The notes: generated by a model not told the origin, from the letters alone. Positions 11,237-22,884 are shown, counted from the stretch's first letter. The stretch is 64,000 nt of DNA from Abelmoschus esculentus (GCA_035048815.1 JAUCBN010000013.1:3918501-3982500); one strand, 5' to 3'. A program made the numbers and translations.

Positions 11237-12680
11237 TGTTGGGACCGCCGATACACCCCATGGTGCAGTGGAACAAAATTACGATGGTCTTTCCAGTGAT
11301 CCATGTACGTTTAATCCGAAATCGGGAGGAAGAGATGCGATGACTTACATTGGGTTCCTTGATAAGCAGCAAAAAACAACAATTGGATTTGCGACAATCA
11401 CGATCGTTCAACAATTCAAATCTTTAGCCTCTACGAATATCGTCTCGGCCTCTACTCATTTCACCCGGTTGATAGAGTAAAATCTCGAAAAACTATTTTT
11501 CGTAATTCTAGGGTTTGAGAATTCAGAATTCTTTATAGTGTCTGCTAGACCAAAGATCCTTTATATAGGTGTAACCCTAGGTATAAGAGTTTGATTCTGA
11601 ATCTGTTTATAGGAAATAATTACTTTAATTATTTCCTTAAATTTTGGTATCTATATTTAATTCGAATTTAAAAGGATATAATTATTTTAATTATATCCTT
11701 TATTTAAAATTCGGGATTAAATATAATCTACTTATATATATTTTTGCTCATTTTCAACCATTGAGTGTGACCCTGTAGGCTCATTGTAACATTAGCAATA
11801 ATATTAGAACAATTCTAATATTATAAACAATGAGTGATATATAACAATATATCATTATCATCTAAATTACAAGAGATCATGATTCGATGTATCATGTCCG
11901 TGATCAACTATCTTAATGTATTATATCCTTTTGTCCTTTATATCTTTAATAGGCACAAGTCTTGGAATAGTCACACTTGTATAGTCTATTTTAATGTTTC
12001 TTGATATCTAGAGTGGACTACTTTTAATGAATAATTTGTGATATCTCATATCAACATATTCAAGCATAGCCAAACATTTTTAGTCTCACTCAATCAAGTG
12101 GCCTTTGATATATTTTCCTATTATGTAGGAAGGACAAATCCCATCTTGATCATTCACATCTCACTATATACATTGTAATATGTCTAATGTCAGTTTTTAT
12201 AGTGTAACTAATTACGAGACACATTTAATTGCATCAAAACATAAAACAATATATGTTGAGATAGTAATAATCTCAAGTCTAAGGATCATACATATAGTTG
12301 TCACTATGAGCAATATCGTGACCGTCACATAATAATCCAAGATATATGCTTATAGTGCGTCAGTCCAATATATTATTCTCTACTAATATATTCATGTATT
12401 AATTCTGACATCTCTATATCAATGATAACTCATTGTCATCAATTAATCACATGTTAGTCTTAAACATATTATTATTGTCCATACCCATAATAATACTTGA
12501 CTAAGGATTTTTTAATAATAATACATATATTATTATAAGGACCTTATTGTTTTTCAGTTTATGTTATACATTGACACATATATCTGAAAACAACAATGAC
12601 AATGCCTTTATTCAATAAAATTGGTAAATAAAAGTATATTTACTATCATCATATGATTGGTCTTTGGGCATACTCTAACA
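11237..12680 (-). mobile_element. Solo LTR (1444 bp) nested in the Copia element
   Basis: Begins TGTTGGGACC and ends CTCTAACA (TG..CA), and is flanked by a perfect 5-bp duplication GAATA (11232-11236 and 12681-12685). Read on the minus strand it starts TGTTAGAGTATGCCC, typical of plant Copia LTRs, so minus orientation is preferred. No internal domains are present, so this is a recombination product. Closing the gap reconnects the broken 3' frame of the host element. Confidence 0.85.
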
Positions 12681-13300
12681 GAATATGCCACACAATGTCG
12701 GAGAATACAATTTGGGATAGATTTGGGTGAATACCCTCACAAAAGCATTTGAGCCAAAAATTGTCAACTTGACGGATGCAAAAGTACTTACCATTTGATG
12801 GACGGATCCACCAAGAGATGATAAGGTGTAAAAACCGATCATGCACGTCTAGGGAGGTGACAGATCCGATAAAATCACCAAGAGAGTCCTAATCATCAAT
12901 ACCCCCATCCTTGAGACCAAAAACATCGACAAAGGTGGCAACATTAATTTTAAAGGATTGACCCATGAGAGACGATTCAATGGCCACCACCTTGCTCTTG
13001 TCCTTAGAAAGAATGCACGGGGAATTAGTATAAAGAGAAGGAATAGAGTGGGAAAGAACTTATCAATGTGAGCGAGAAAGCTTAAGAATTTCCAATCCAC
13101 AATGCGATCATAGTACCGGAATTGGAACTTGAGAGAATACATAAAAGAGACATCCACACACTACTCCTTCTTGAGAGGATAGTTGCGGTAAAGATTGAAG
13201 TTGTATATCCTACTCGTAGTATTCAAACTTTTACGAAAACTTCTTGAATGTCGTTTCTAGAAGGACGAGAGGATGAGGAGCTACCGACTTCGGTACGTGA
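12681..13300 (-). pseudogene. Broken post-pol reading frame of the Copia element
   Basis: Downstream of RNase H (after about 0.9 kb of non-coding DNA), minus-strand coding-like sequence is spread over two frames (open stretches at 13157-12849 and 12846-12649, the second running into the solo LTR). A frameshift lies near 13040 and a stop near 12895. It continues on the far side of the solo LTR at 11236-11171. Some Copia lineages (SIRE type) carry an extra envelope-like or transposon-type frame at this place. I cannot tell which this is, and assign no function. Confidence 0.5.
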
Positions 13301-14235
13301 TCATTTTTTTTTGTGCCATCGATCTAGAAATTAAAATAATTTTGAATTAGATACATAAAACCATGTATGCTCTATCAACCTAATTCAATACTATTAATCA
13401 ATAATTCAAGGTATTTAAGAATTTTGAAAATCTCTTGAAAATCATTGAAAACCAATACGATAAAATTAATTTATATTCGAACGAAAAAATTTTTGATTTT
13501 GAATTTTTTTTAGGATTATGAAAACCCATACAATAAGTATTAATAAAACAATCAAAATCTAAATTTAACATCAAAAAAATCAATGAAACTAAGGTTTTTC
13601 GAAAAATTACATTGAGTATAGAATATGATGAATTCGTAGTTTTTGTAGCACCAATTGATGATATAGGCTTTGCTTTCATGAGTAGATGAAAATCCTTCAA
13701 AGAAATCGTTGATTTTGTGGTGAAAATTGATGAATTTGAGAGTTTTTTAAAGAGTGAGTCGGCTAGGGTTTTGAGAGATATATTTAGAAAGTATTTTAAT
13801 TAGAGTGAAATTAGGTTTTGTGTCTTTTAAAGCATTCTTTCGTCTTGTGTTTCGGAACAGGTATCGAAACAACTTATTTCGAAACAAGTACCAATACCCT
13901 GGTATCGAAGCATAGTTCGATACCATTTCTTCCTAGAACTTCCCATATGAACAGGAAGAACAGGTATCGAAACATGTCCAACCTGTTTCGATACCACCTT
14001 GATGAAATTTGCATTTTAGGCTTCTAAAGTACTAGAAATGAGTCTCTAAAGCCCCTAGAAGCATGCAAATGATGTTATGAAATGATTAAAATGCATAAAA
14101 AATTCATACTCCCCCTAGCAACATGCATAGAAGCAATAAGATGCAATACAACATAAGTATGATTATAATCAAGAATCAAACATATTTTGCACAAAAATAA
14201 CACTTAAGAGGTCAAGATAGGCTAGTTAGACCTAA
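13301..14235 (-). other. Non-coding 3' region of the Copia element with ATCGAAAC/TATCGATAC motifs
   Basis: Between RNase H and the post-pol frame. On the minus strand it has a purine tract GCTAGGGGGAGT (about 14110-14125), the usual plant Copia polypurine tract, although no LTR follows directly. At about 13855-14005 there are repeated GGTATCGAAAC / TTTCGATACC motifs like those in the LTR. Confidence 0.5.
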
Positions 14236-14620
14236 CTATCTCCTAAGGGTCCAAAAACGCTCTTTGTCTAAAGGTTTGTTAAAGATATTTGCTAATTGGT
14301 TTAAGGTGTCAACAAACTCTAAAACAACATCATTTTTAGACACATAATCTCTAATAAAGTGGTGTCTAATTTCTATGTGTTTGGTTCTAGAGTGTTGAAT
14401 GGGGTTCTTAGTAAGACATATGGCCATAGTATTATCACATTTTAGAGGTATGGTTTCAACCTTAATGTCATAATCTAAGAGTTCTTGCTTCATCCAAAGG
14501 ACTTGAGCACAACAACTCCCTAAGGATATGTACTCCGCTTCGGTGGTAGATAAAGCTACACTATTTTGTTTCTTAGAGAGCCAAGATATGAGCATACTAC
14601 CTAGGAATTGACAAGTTCAG
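14236..14620 (-). pseudogene. Copia RNase H domain
   Basis: The minus-strand frame reads SWLSKKQNSVALSTTEAEYI, the hallmark of Ty1/Copia RNase H, then CDNTMAICLTKNPIQHSRTK and ends about 120 residues later at the polyprotein stop. It degrades the RNA template during reverse transcription. A stop separates it from the reverse-transcriptase block just upstream. Confidence 0.85.
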
Positions 14621-15640
14621 GAAGTACTTTTCCTATCTATCTTACAACCTCCATAATTCTCATCCGAATAAGCATATAATCTAAAGGAAGAGTCTTTAGG
14701 ATACCAAGAACCTAAACAAAGTGTGTCTCTAAGGTACCTAAAAATTCTCTTAATGGCTACTAAGTGTGATTCTCTAGGACTAGCTTGAAACCTAGCACAC
14801 AAGCAAACACTAAACATAATATCTGGTCTATTTACGGTAAGGTAAAGCAAAGATCCTATCATTGATCTATACAATTTAGAATCAACACACTTACCTCCTT
14901 CATCCTTATCAAGCTTAGTTGATGAGCTCATTGGAATGTCTTGAGGTTTCACATTCTTCAAGCCAAACTTCTTGAGCATATCCTTGATGTATTTTGCTTG
15001 ATTGATAAAAGTGTCATCCTTCCTTTGCTTGATTTGGAGTCCCAAAAAGAATGAGAACTCCCCCATCATGCTCATCTCGAATTCACCTTGCATTAGCTTA
15101 CAAAAATCTTGACAATAACATTCATTAGTAGATAAAAAATAATATCATCAACATAAATTTAAACTACTAAGATATCATTTTAAACTTTTTCATAAAAAGT
15201 ATATTATCCACCTTTCCTTTTTTCAAAATCTTTTTCAATTAAAAAGTTTGAAAGTCTTTCATACTAAGCTCTAGGAGCTTGTTTCAAACCATATAAATCT
15301 TTTTTTAATTTAAAAACATGGTTTGGAAATTTTGGATCTTCAAAACCTGGTGGTTGTTCAACATACACTTCTTCATTTATAAAACTATTTAAGAAAGCAC
15401 CTTTGACATCTATTTAAAAAAGCTTGAAATCATGATAGCATACAAATTCAAGTAACATCCTAATGGCTTCCATTCTAGCTATGGGTGCAGAAGTTTCATC
15501 GAAATATATTCCCTCTTCTTGAGTGTAACCTTGTGCAACTAATCTAGCTTTATTTCTCCCAATGTTACCACTCTTATCTAGTTTGTTTCGAAAAACTCAC
15601 TTAGTTCCTATAATAGATTTATTATTAAGACTATCAACTA
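14617..15640 (-). pseudogene. Copia reverse transcriptase domain
   Basis: Minus-strand segments carry RT hallmarks: ARLVAQGYTQEEG (about 15535), DVKGAFLN (about 15400), LYGLKQAPRA (about 15270), the catalytic YVDD at 15155-15144, then GEFSFFLGLQIKQ and YRSMIGSLLYLT in the open stretch 15093-14617. The catalytic box is intact, but in-frame stops (for example before DVKGAF and after QAPRA) make the protein dead. Confidence 0.88.
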
Positions 15641-15644
15641 ATGT

Positions 15645-16037
15645 TCATACGTTACTTCTCTCAAATTGATTTAACTCCTCTTGCATAGCCAATATCCAAA
15701 AATCATCATCTAAAGCTTCATTGATATTTTTAGTTTCTATGCATGAGATAAATGCAATATGGTTCATTAATCTAAGAAAAGAACGAGTACTTACCCCCTT
15801 GGATGGATCACCCAAGATTTCACTACTTTTGACATAGTTGAAATCTCTTGGGTAGCTCACTTCCCTTTCTTCAAGCTTTACATTTCCTAAAGCTTCTATT
15901 GTAGGATCTTGTGTTTCTTCATTGGTTGGAACCCCACCCACCTCTGATGCTTGTCCATCAATAATGGTTTCAATGATTCTTACATCATCATCATCACAAG
16001 AACCCTTCCTAGGAAGGAGGTTATCATCGAAAACCAC
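15645..16037 (-). pseudogene. Copia integrase-RT linker region
   Basis: An open stretch of 130 residues, acidic, ending in EALDDDFWILAMQEELNQFE, the conserved lead-in to Copia reverse transcriptase. It has no enzymatic role of its own. Confidence 0.7.
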
Positions 16038-16235
16038 ATGTATTAAATCTTCTATAACTAAAGTTCTTTTGTTGAAAACTCTATAAGCCTTTGAATTTAA
16101 CGAGTATCCAAGAAAAATAACTTCATCACTTTTTGCTTCAAATTTACCTAAATTATCTTTTCCATTATTTAAAATAAAATACTTACACCCAAAAGGGTAA
16201 AAATAACTAATGTTAGGCTTTTGGGATTTTAAAAT

Positions 16236-16870
16236 TTAGTAAGGAGTTTTCTTTAAAATTGGCCTAATCATTACTCGATTAATAATATAACAAGAAGTGT
16301 TTGTGGCTTCCGCCAAAAAATACTTAGATAAATTATTTTCACAAAACATGGTTCTAGCCATTTTTTTAAGTTTTATTTTTCTCTCAACTACCCTATTTTG
16401 TTGAGGAGTGTGAGGAGCTAAAAAATTATGGTTGATACCATTTTTATTATAAAAATTCTCAAAATTTAAATTTTGAAATTTGGTTCCACGATCACTTCTA
16501 ATATGATTTTTTTTGATCAAGATCGTTTTGAGAAATATTTAAAAATCTTATGAATTTTTCTAAGGCTTCATCTTTAGTGCTTAAAAATAGAATCCAGTTG
16601 TATCTAGAGTAATCATCAACAATTACAAATGCATATGATTTTCCATCCAAGCTAGTTGTCCTAATAGGTCCAAAAAGATCCATATGGATCAATTGGAATA
16701 CTTTACTAGTTGAAACATCATTAATGGACTTGAAAGTAACTCTCTTTTGTTTACCCTTAGCACATGCATCACAAAACTTATCTAAAGAGAACTTGAGCTT
16801 AGGTAAACCTCTAACTAGATTTTGGGAGGCTAGTTTCTCTAAAACACTTATGCTAGCATATCCTAGTTTT
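16236..16870 (-). pseudogene. Copia integrase core
   Basis: Minus-strand segments contain the first catalytic Asp in IHMDLFGPI and the second in VIVDDYSRYNW (16692-16498), then HIRSDRGTKFQN, the second Asp-containing core strand, and the third-acidic region HTPQQNRVVERK (16520-16236). The two stretches overlap in different frames, so a frameshift lies at about 16500-16520. The enzyme would insert cDNA into the genome. It is not functional here. Confidence 0.85.
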
Positions 16871-16893
16871 CTATGTCATAACCTTGCATCATT

Positions 16894-17320
16894 TTAATCA
16901 CTAGATACCAAGTATGCATGAGATATGTTTATGTCATCTAGATGCACCATATAGATATTTCCTATGCGATGACCTATGAGCATTGTTTTGTTAGATTCTA
17001 TGTCTATTATTTTGTAACCATTCTTATTAAAAGACACATAGAATCCTTTATCACATAGTTGACTAATGCTCAACAAATTATGCTTAAGACCATTAACAAG
17101 TAAGACATTTTCAATAAGGATAAAGAAATGATTACCAATAGAGCCAATACCCTCAATTTGACCTTTGTAGTTGTCACCAAAAGTCACTACTCCACCACGT
17201 TTGAGCTCTAACTCCTTAAATTGTCTCTTGTCTCCTGTCATATTCCTTGAGCATCCATTATCAAGGTACCACATGTTTTGACTTGAAGCTTTGGCCTTGA
17301 AGTAATGCTCAACCTACAAA
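16894..17320 (-). pseudogene. Copia protease and pre-integrase region
   Basis: The frame begins MWYLDNGCSRNMTGDKRQF. In intact Copia elements the retropepsin motif is LDSGCS(R/K)HMTG. Here the D-S-G triad reads D-N-G and the His is Asn, so protease activity is very unlikely. LKHNLLSISQLCDKG, the usual pre-integrase motif, follows. Confidence 0.85.
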
Positions 17321-17327
17321 CAAAGAT

Positions 17328-18985
17328 TTAGTTTTTGACTTTTGATACCCAAATCATTTTGGGTCGATGAGAGTTAGTCCCTAAAAGCTTGGTTCTCTTG
17401 GGAATACAAGAAGCAATGACATTCACATTATTAGAAATAACAAGTTCCTTAGGAACCCATACACTCCTAATCTTTCTATGTCTAACATGCCTTTGAAATT
17501 TTTTTTGTTTGTGGTTATAAAAATTCTTTTTCACATGGTTGGTTTTTGAAGAACTTCCTTTTTCAAAATTTTGGCTACCAACCACTTTGATTTGATCTTT
17601 GAGCTCATTCACCACTTTGTGGCGATTCTCACTCAAGCTTGAAATAAAGTTGTTTAAATACATATTTTCTTTTTGAAAGAATTTATATCATCATTTAAAA
17701 CAACAACCTTTTCTTCAAAATCCTAAATTGTTTTTGTCAAAGAATCATTTTTGTCTTTTAATTCGGAAATAATTTTCTTGTTTTTCAAAACCAATTCTTT
17801 GAACTTCTAAACCATCTCATCATAAACATCTTGCAATTCATCATATGCTTCATATAACTCATCATAAGAGAGATCATTGCAAGAGGGTTCGAGTGTTACC
17901 TTAGGCTCATCAAGAGCCATAAGACATAGGTTGGATATTTCATTGTCCTCATCGGATGATGACTCCTCATCACTCCATGTGAAAACATGAGCCTTTTGCT
18001 TCTTCTTCTTCTTTAAAACCCTTTCTTTTGTATTGTGGGCAATCGGTCCTAATATGACCGAGCTTCTTGTACTCATAGGAAATGATTTGATCTTTCTCCT
18101 CTTCTTTGCCCTTTCCTTTGAATTCTTTCTTCCTTTGGAATCTTCTATTCCGATTAGCCCTCATGAGCCTAGTGAATCTTTTGGCTACCATATTCATTTC
18201 TTATAGCTCTTCTTCTTCACTTGTGTTCACCTCTTCTTGGAAGGATGAAGCTTTGAGAGCAATTCTTTTTTTTTTCTTTTCAATTTCTCATTTCTCTAGC
18301 TTTACTTCTTTCTTCTTCTTTTCATCTTTTCTTCCTTTCTTCATGATCTCATGGGTGAGAAGAGATCCCACAAAAGCATCAAGCTTGAGAGGCTTGAGGT
18401 CTTTTGCTTCAATGATAGTCATCCTCTTGCTATCTTAGGACTCGGGAAGAGAGTAGACTAGCTTTTGTACGAGCTTCTCTTCCGAGATGATCTCACCGAA
18501 GCCCTTGAGACTATTGACGATCATCGAGAATCTATCGAACATCTTGGTGATGTCTTCATCCAGCTCCATCTTGAGTTCTCACAATTGAGATTAAGAAGAC
18601 CGATCTTCGTTTCCTTCACATCATTGGTGCCCTCATAAGTTGTCTCCAAAGAATCTCAAAATTCTTCGACACTTGTACAAGATGACATCTTGGAGTAGAT
18701 GTCGGGAACGAGAGCACAAAAGAGAATGTGCAAAGCTTTATCGTTGGTAGATATTCTCCTTCTTTCTTGATCGGTCATTTCATTTCTCTTTTTGGGCACT
18801 TGCCTATCTCATTCTTGCTTCATTGGGATTGAAGGGACATCTTCTATTATGTACCAAAGAACATAATTGTTAGAGTTGATGAATAGTCTCATTCGGTTCT
18901 TCCAATAAGGGTAGTTTTCGCAATTGAAGAAGAGTGGCTTTGTGATAGAGTGAGACTTATTCCATGTTTTGGAGGTGGAGGCCAT
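17328..18985 (-). pseudogene. Copia gag region with broken zinc knuckle
   Basis: The start ATG is at 18985 (MASTSKTWNKS..LFFNCENYPYWKNRM), typical of the UBN2-type gag of plant Copia elements. Several stops and frameshifts follow. The nucleic-acid-binding knuckle at about 18085-18030 reads SYEYKKLGHIRTDCP: two of the four CCHC ligands (the first two Cys) are replaced by Ser and Tyr. Lys/Glu-rich low-complexity and coiled segments fill 17330-18420. The open + strand frame at 18106-18438 is the complement of this Lys/Glu-rich tract and is not a gene. Confidence 0.8.
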
Positions 18986-19058
18986 TGTATTTGACTTCTA
19001 GATATGATCAACACTTTTTGGATCTTCTTTGGTGGATGTGAATCCCTTCAAAGATCTA

Positions 19059-19070
19059 GCTCTAATACCA
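19059..19070 (-). other. Copia primer binding site (initiator tRNA-Met)
   Basis: The minus strand reads TGGTATTAGAGC, one base off the classical plant Copia PBS TGGTATCAGAGC. It lies two bases inside the 5' LTR end. Confidence 0.85.
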
Positions 19071-19072
19071 AT

Positions 19073-20235
19073 TGTTGAGTTGATCGATCTTAATAGTTGA
19101 CCAAGAGGAGGGTGAATTGGCAATTAAAATTTTTTGGGGGAAGATTTTTGGTAAAAGTAAGGAAATGAAGAACACAAAGAATTATAGTGGTTCAAGCTTC
19201 GAAACAAGCTCTACATCCACTACCTTATCTCCCACTAAGGACTTTGAAACCAATTCACTAGGAATTCAACCTTTTTTCTATGTTCAAGGGATAACCTTTA
19301 CAAACAATTCAATTTTCTACCCAAACTTGACTTGGAACTCACAATGAAATAGAAGAGATTTGAGTGGGCTAAAAAGAATTCTCTCACAAGATAAATTTGT
19401 TCCAATTACAAAAAAACTCTCCGTAAACTCAATTAAAAAAATAAAAATGAAGTACAAGAGATGAGAGTCAAGATATTCAATAAAAATGCTTGGAAGTTGG
19501 ATTTGATTACTTGGATGTTGCTTGAGGTTCAATAGACTTTAATTCTGTTGAAAATGCTTTATTTTATACCTCCTTATTGATTTCTAACCGTTTTGGTTTT
19601 TGAGAATGTAAATAGGTTCGTTGGAACTTTATCTTCCCACCATAAATGCACTCTGCATCAAGTGGTATCGAAACACGGGGTACCTGTTTCAAAATAGACC
19701 AAAGTAGAAAGAACTGTTGTGCATTTATTATAAGGGATATCGAACTATATTTCGATACCATTATGAAACTATAAAGGTTGGTATCGATACATGTTTCGGA
19801 ACAAGCTAACCATCATTTAAAAACTTAACTGCCACCAACGGTTGACTCATTTAATGCCAAAAGAGCCGTTGGGGATTAAAGGGGGTATCAATACCAATAT
19901 ATATACCATGACTCTTATTTTTAAATAATTTTAAAATAATTAAAATTTTCGAATTAGTTTAAAACTTGGTTCGAAACAGATATTGGAAGTGAGGTATTAG
20001 TATCGAACCATGTTTTGATACTTATTCTTGGTTTCAAGAACAAAGCTTTAAAATACAGGTCGATATCGATACCGGTGATAGGGGTATCGATACTCTCGTA
20101 TAAAAATACTTAGAAAATTTATTTCAAAGTTCTTTGTTTGACTTGAAATCAAAAGTTTGACTTAGGGACTTAAAAATTTATTACAAAATAGTCTTTATAC
20201 ATAATTGTTATACCAAAATCAATTTTTGTTTTACC
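19073..20235 (-). mobile_element. Copia 5' LTR, unit 1
   Basis: In + orientation it starts TGTTGAGTTGATCG and ends near GTTTTACC (20235), where the unit-2 copy ends GTTTCACA. The right flank is ACATG (20236-20240). It contains clustered GGTATCGAAAC / TATCGATACC motifs (about 19660-20100). It is the same insertion as the solo LTR in unit 2, where E1 later inserted at the spot corresponding to about 20085. Confidence 0.8.
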
Positions 20236-20240
20236 ACATG

Positions 20241-20735
20241 TCTCTCCTATATGAAGATTCAATCTCAGGGACGAAAATAAAGATAAAATCTCTTCTATAT
20301 GGAACTCATTATGTTCGATGTTTCCGATTTCTCCTATATGAAATCGTCGTGTCGTGGATGAACTTTTTCAAAACTAGCTCTTTCTATATAGAGCTTTGAG
20401 TTTTTTGTATTTGATGTTGTGAGTTCTTTCTGTATAGAACTGTTGTAAATTATCTTTCTATGGAACTTTGAACATGTTGATACCTTCTATATTAAACCTT
20501 CATCTCCGAGTCTTTCGGGACTCACGTAGTGTTTTCTTTGAATCGAGACTCACGTCTATAGATTTTGCCAAAAATCTTTTTCTTTGGGACTCTCTCCGAG
20601 AAGGCTTCCAATTTATTTATCGAAAAACATCTGGTCAGGATTCACGTCAAGTGGTTGTCAATCTCTTTTCTGAATCTGAAAAATGTTCGTTATCTAGATT
20701 ATCCTAGTGCCTCAATTTCTACGACCTGCAAGTCT
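20241..20735. repeat. Degenerate TCTCCTATATGRAACT repeat tract, unit 1
   Basis: The motif (C/T)TCCTATATGGAACT, or the palindromic form CTTTCTATATAGAGCT, recurs about every 40-70 bases. The same tract flanks the Copia LTR on both sides in unit 2 (41000-41495 and 51031-51537), so it is older than the Copia insertion. It is probably part of a large LTR-type repeat. No gene is seen; an open frame at 20468-20707 has no family resemblance. Confidence 0.55.
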
Positions 20736-22067
20736 TAGCTCTTGGTCTGCTAAGTTTTCCTTTCTCTGTTTCAATGATAGCACTCTCGTCTAACTTTCGG
20801 GCTCAAACTCCAAAGCTTAATTTAGTTTCTTCTTCTTCTTCTTCTTTCGCTTTTATCTTCTTCTTATATTTTCTTTTTCTTTCTCTTTCTCTTTTTCTCG
20901 GATGATGACCCAGTTATCTTTTTCTGGTCATTGAAATAGGTCATCAAATATGGAATTCTAAAAATCTAAAATATTGACCTTTTTGGTCCTATATTTCTTT
21001 TGTCTTTTTTCTATTGGAAGGTGGAACTCGAGCGCTCGGAGTCTCTATTGGGGTCATCTTTTGACCAATATTCTCCTTTTCCTGTAAGACTACTTATTAA
21101 ATAAGTATGATGTATGAGCATTTTAAATTATGCATGTGCTCATGATGTATGTTCGGAATGTACAGGTGTAACCTATCTGCAGGTATGCAATGCTGCATGA
21201 AGTTATGTTAACTATGTTTCAAAAAAAAATCTTGCCACGGTCTTCATTCAGTTGACCAGGTAAGCTTCGTTAACCAAAATATGTTCGTCTTGATGACATC
21301 TCTGTTCAATTTAGATTTGGTCTCTTATTATGTCATTTTGCAGACAATGATACCCCACTCATAATCTTTGTATTCTCGTTTGGATCGGTATAAAGGTTGA
21401 TCGGACATCTCTGTGTACTAATTTCGTTTCTGTGCTCGTCGAGGTACCTCAATGGAGGTTGACTCTTAGTCTTCTTTAATTCTTGAAAAAAGATTTTATT
21501 TGCATGTATTTCTGATGCAAGAAAAAAATAAAAATGTATTTGATTTTAGTGTGTTGTAAAATAATTTAAGAAAAAGTTTACCCTCTCAAATGTCAAATAC
21601 AATAACATATTTACCCCAATTTGGCAAAGTTCAACTCTAATGAAAAGTGTATTCAGAGGATCCTTGACTATCGCGGGGATATAGACAAATGGCTAGTCTC
21701 TTCTAGACCATCGAGCTTTCAAAAGGAACAATCCCTTACCTAAAGGTTACCCCTTTTTGTGTGGCTCTTTTTATCTCACTTTCTCATCCTGTCCTATTTT
21801 CCCCTCATTTAGGTGTCGATCAGGCACTTCGAATTTTGACGTTTCTTGAAGAAGGTTAACCTTTGGGCGAAAGTATGGTTTGAAGATAATCTCATTTAGT
21901 TTACGTCCTTGAATGATTAGAATGGTCCTTGAAACCATGTAAGGTCTGGATCTATGGTTGGTGTAAAGATGTTTTCATTATTATTGTTACTCTTCTCTGG
22001 GAAATAACTCATCATAGTTCTATAACTCATCATAGTTCTTTGTCTTGAGAATACCGATGGAGCAAAC
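20736..22067. repeat. Direct repeat R1 (about 1.33 kb), unit 1
   Basis: Starts TAGCTCTTGGTCTGCT and ends GATGGAGCAAAC. It matches R2 (24616-25926) and the unit-2 pair (51538-52838, 61689-62990) along its whole length. It includes a polypyrimidine tract (about 20825-20900), CAAAAAAAAATC after GTTAACTATGTTT, and a shared tail. R1/R2 may be remnants of the LTRs of one large element, but clear TG..CA ends were not found. Confidence 0.7.
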
Positions 22068-22330
22068 GGATTAGTGCTCAACTCACTATCACTTTTTACA
22101 CCTTTTATGGGCAATAATCACCAAATCTATACCTACTTGGACCACTATATGTACTTAATGTGAGTTATTTAGAGATTGTGCTTATAAAGATAATATTCAC
22201 AAAAAAGGTAAGTTTTAGTGCATTTTTGTATCTATGCAAGAAAAATTATTGCCGCGGAAGCAAATGAGACCGGGGCAGGACCTGATGACACTTACTAAGT
22301 TTGATGACATTTACTAAGTTTTGAAAGTGG
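22068..22330 (+). repeat. Truncated inverted fragment of the E2-family LTR, unit 1
   Basis: AGTGCTCAACTCACTATCAC and what follows match the reverse complement of the right end of the E2-family LTRs (24200 and 61250 ends), then fade after about 250 bases. This LTR piece is in the opposite orientation to the solo LTR at 22885. Two copies of a 20-22 bp unit TGATGACAYTTACTAAGTTT end it (about 22283-22322). Confidence 0.65.
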
Positions 22331-22879
22331 CGTTGTTAGCCATGTTTGTTTTGTTTTATAAAGAGCATGACATGTTTTTAAATTGATAAAATTGGTTTAA
22401 TATGGGCTGCATTGCAAGGTGTTTTTATACTTGTTTTTATTCACTCACTAAGCTTATGTTTACCCTCTCATTTACCTTGCAATGCAAAGTAAATAAAATT
22501 TAGGCAGCAAAGAGAAGCAAGGATCTAGGTAACTGTCAAGTGAAAGCTCAAGTATGTCTTTATAACATTAGTAGTAGTGAGAGAGCAATGAGGATGAGTT
22601 GGTATGTTAAAAATATTATTATATTGATGAGACTTTTAGTAGTCGTATGCTTATACATGTTTGAAATTTATATATATTGATCTTAGCTTATGAATTTGAC
22701 TTGAATTGACCACTGATATTCCTTTAGTTATAATATAGTTATTTTGAAGTTTGATTCTTGATATCCCTATGTTTGAATTTGAGTGTTATTTATAATGAAG
22801 CATGACTACTTAAGATTTGAATATATTGTTGCTAACTAGGTTGAATTATATCTAGCTAATATGCCATGATATGTGCTTA
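22331..22879. other. LTR-like non-coding DNA, unit 1
   Basis: Sequence of the type found in plant Gypsy LTRs (CACTCACTAAGCTTATGTTTACCC, AATGCAAAGTAAATAAA). It is repeated in unit 2 at 53110-53670. No coding content. Confidence 0.5.
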
Positions 22880-22884
22880 AAGTG

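Larger units (their letters stand above)
11171..20235 (-). mobile_element. Decayed Ty1/Copia retrotransposon (minus strand), left LTR lost
   Basis: The order from the right is: 5' LTR (19073-20235), primer binding site (19059-19070), gag (from 18985), protease, integrase, reverse transcriptase, RNase H (to 14236), then a long 3' region with a further broken frame (to about 11171). The 3' LTR expected at the left is absent, so the element is truncated. Many stops and frameshifts make it dead. Unit 2 carries a solo LTR of the same insertion (41501-51025, split by E1). A solo LTR of another family is nested at 11237-12680. Confidence 0.88.
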
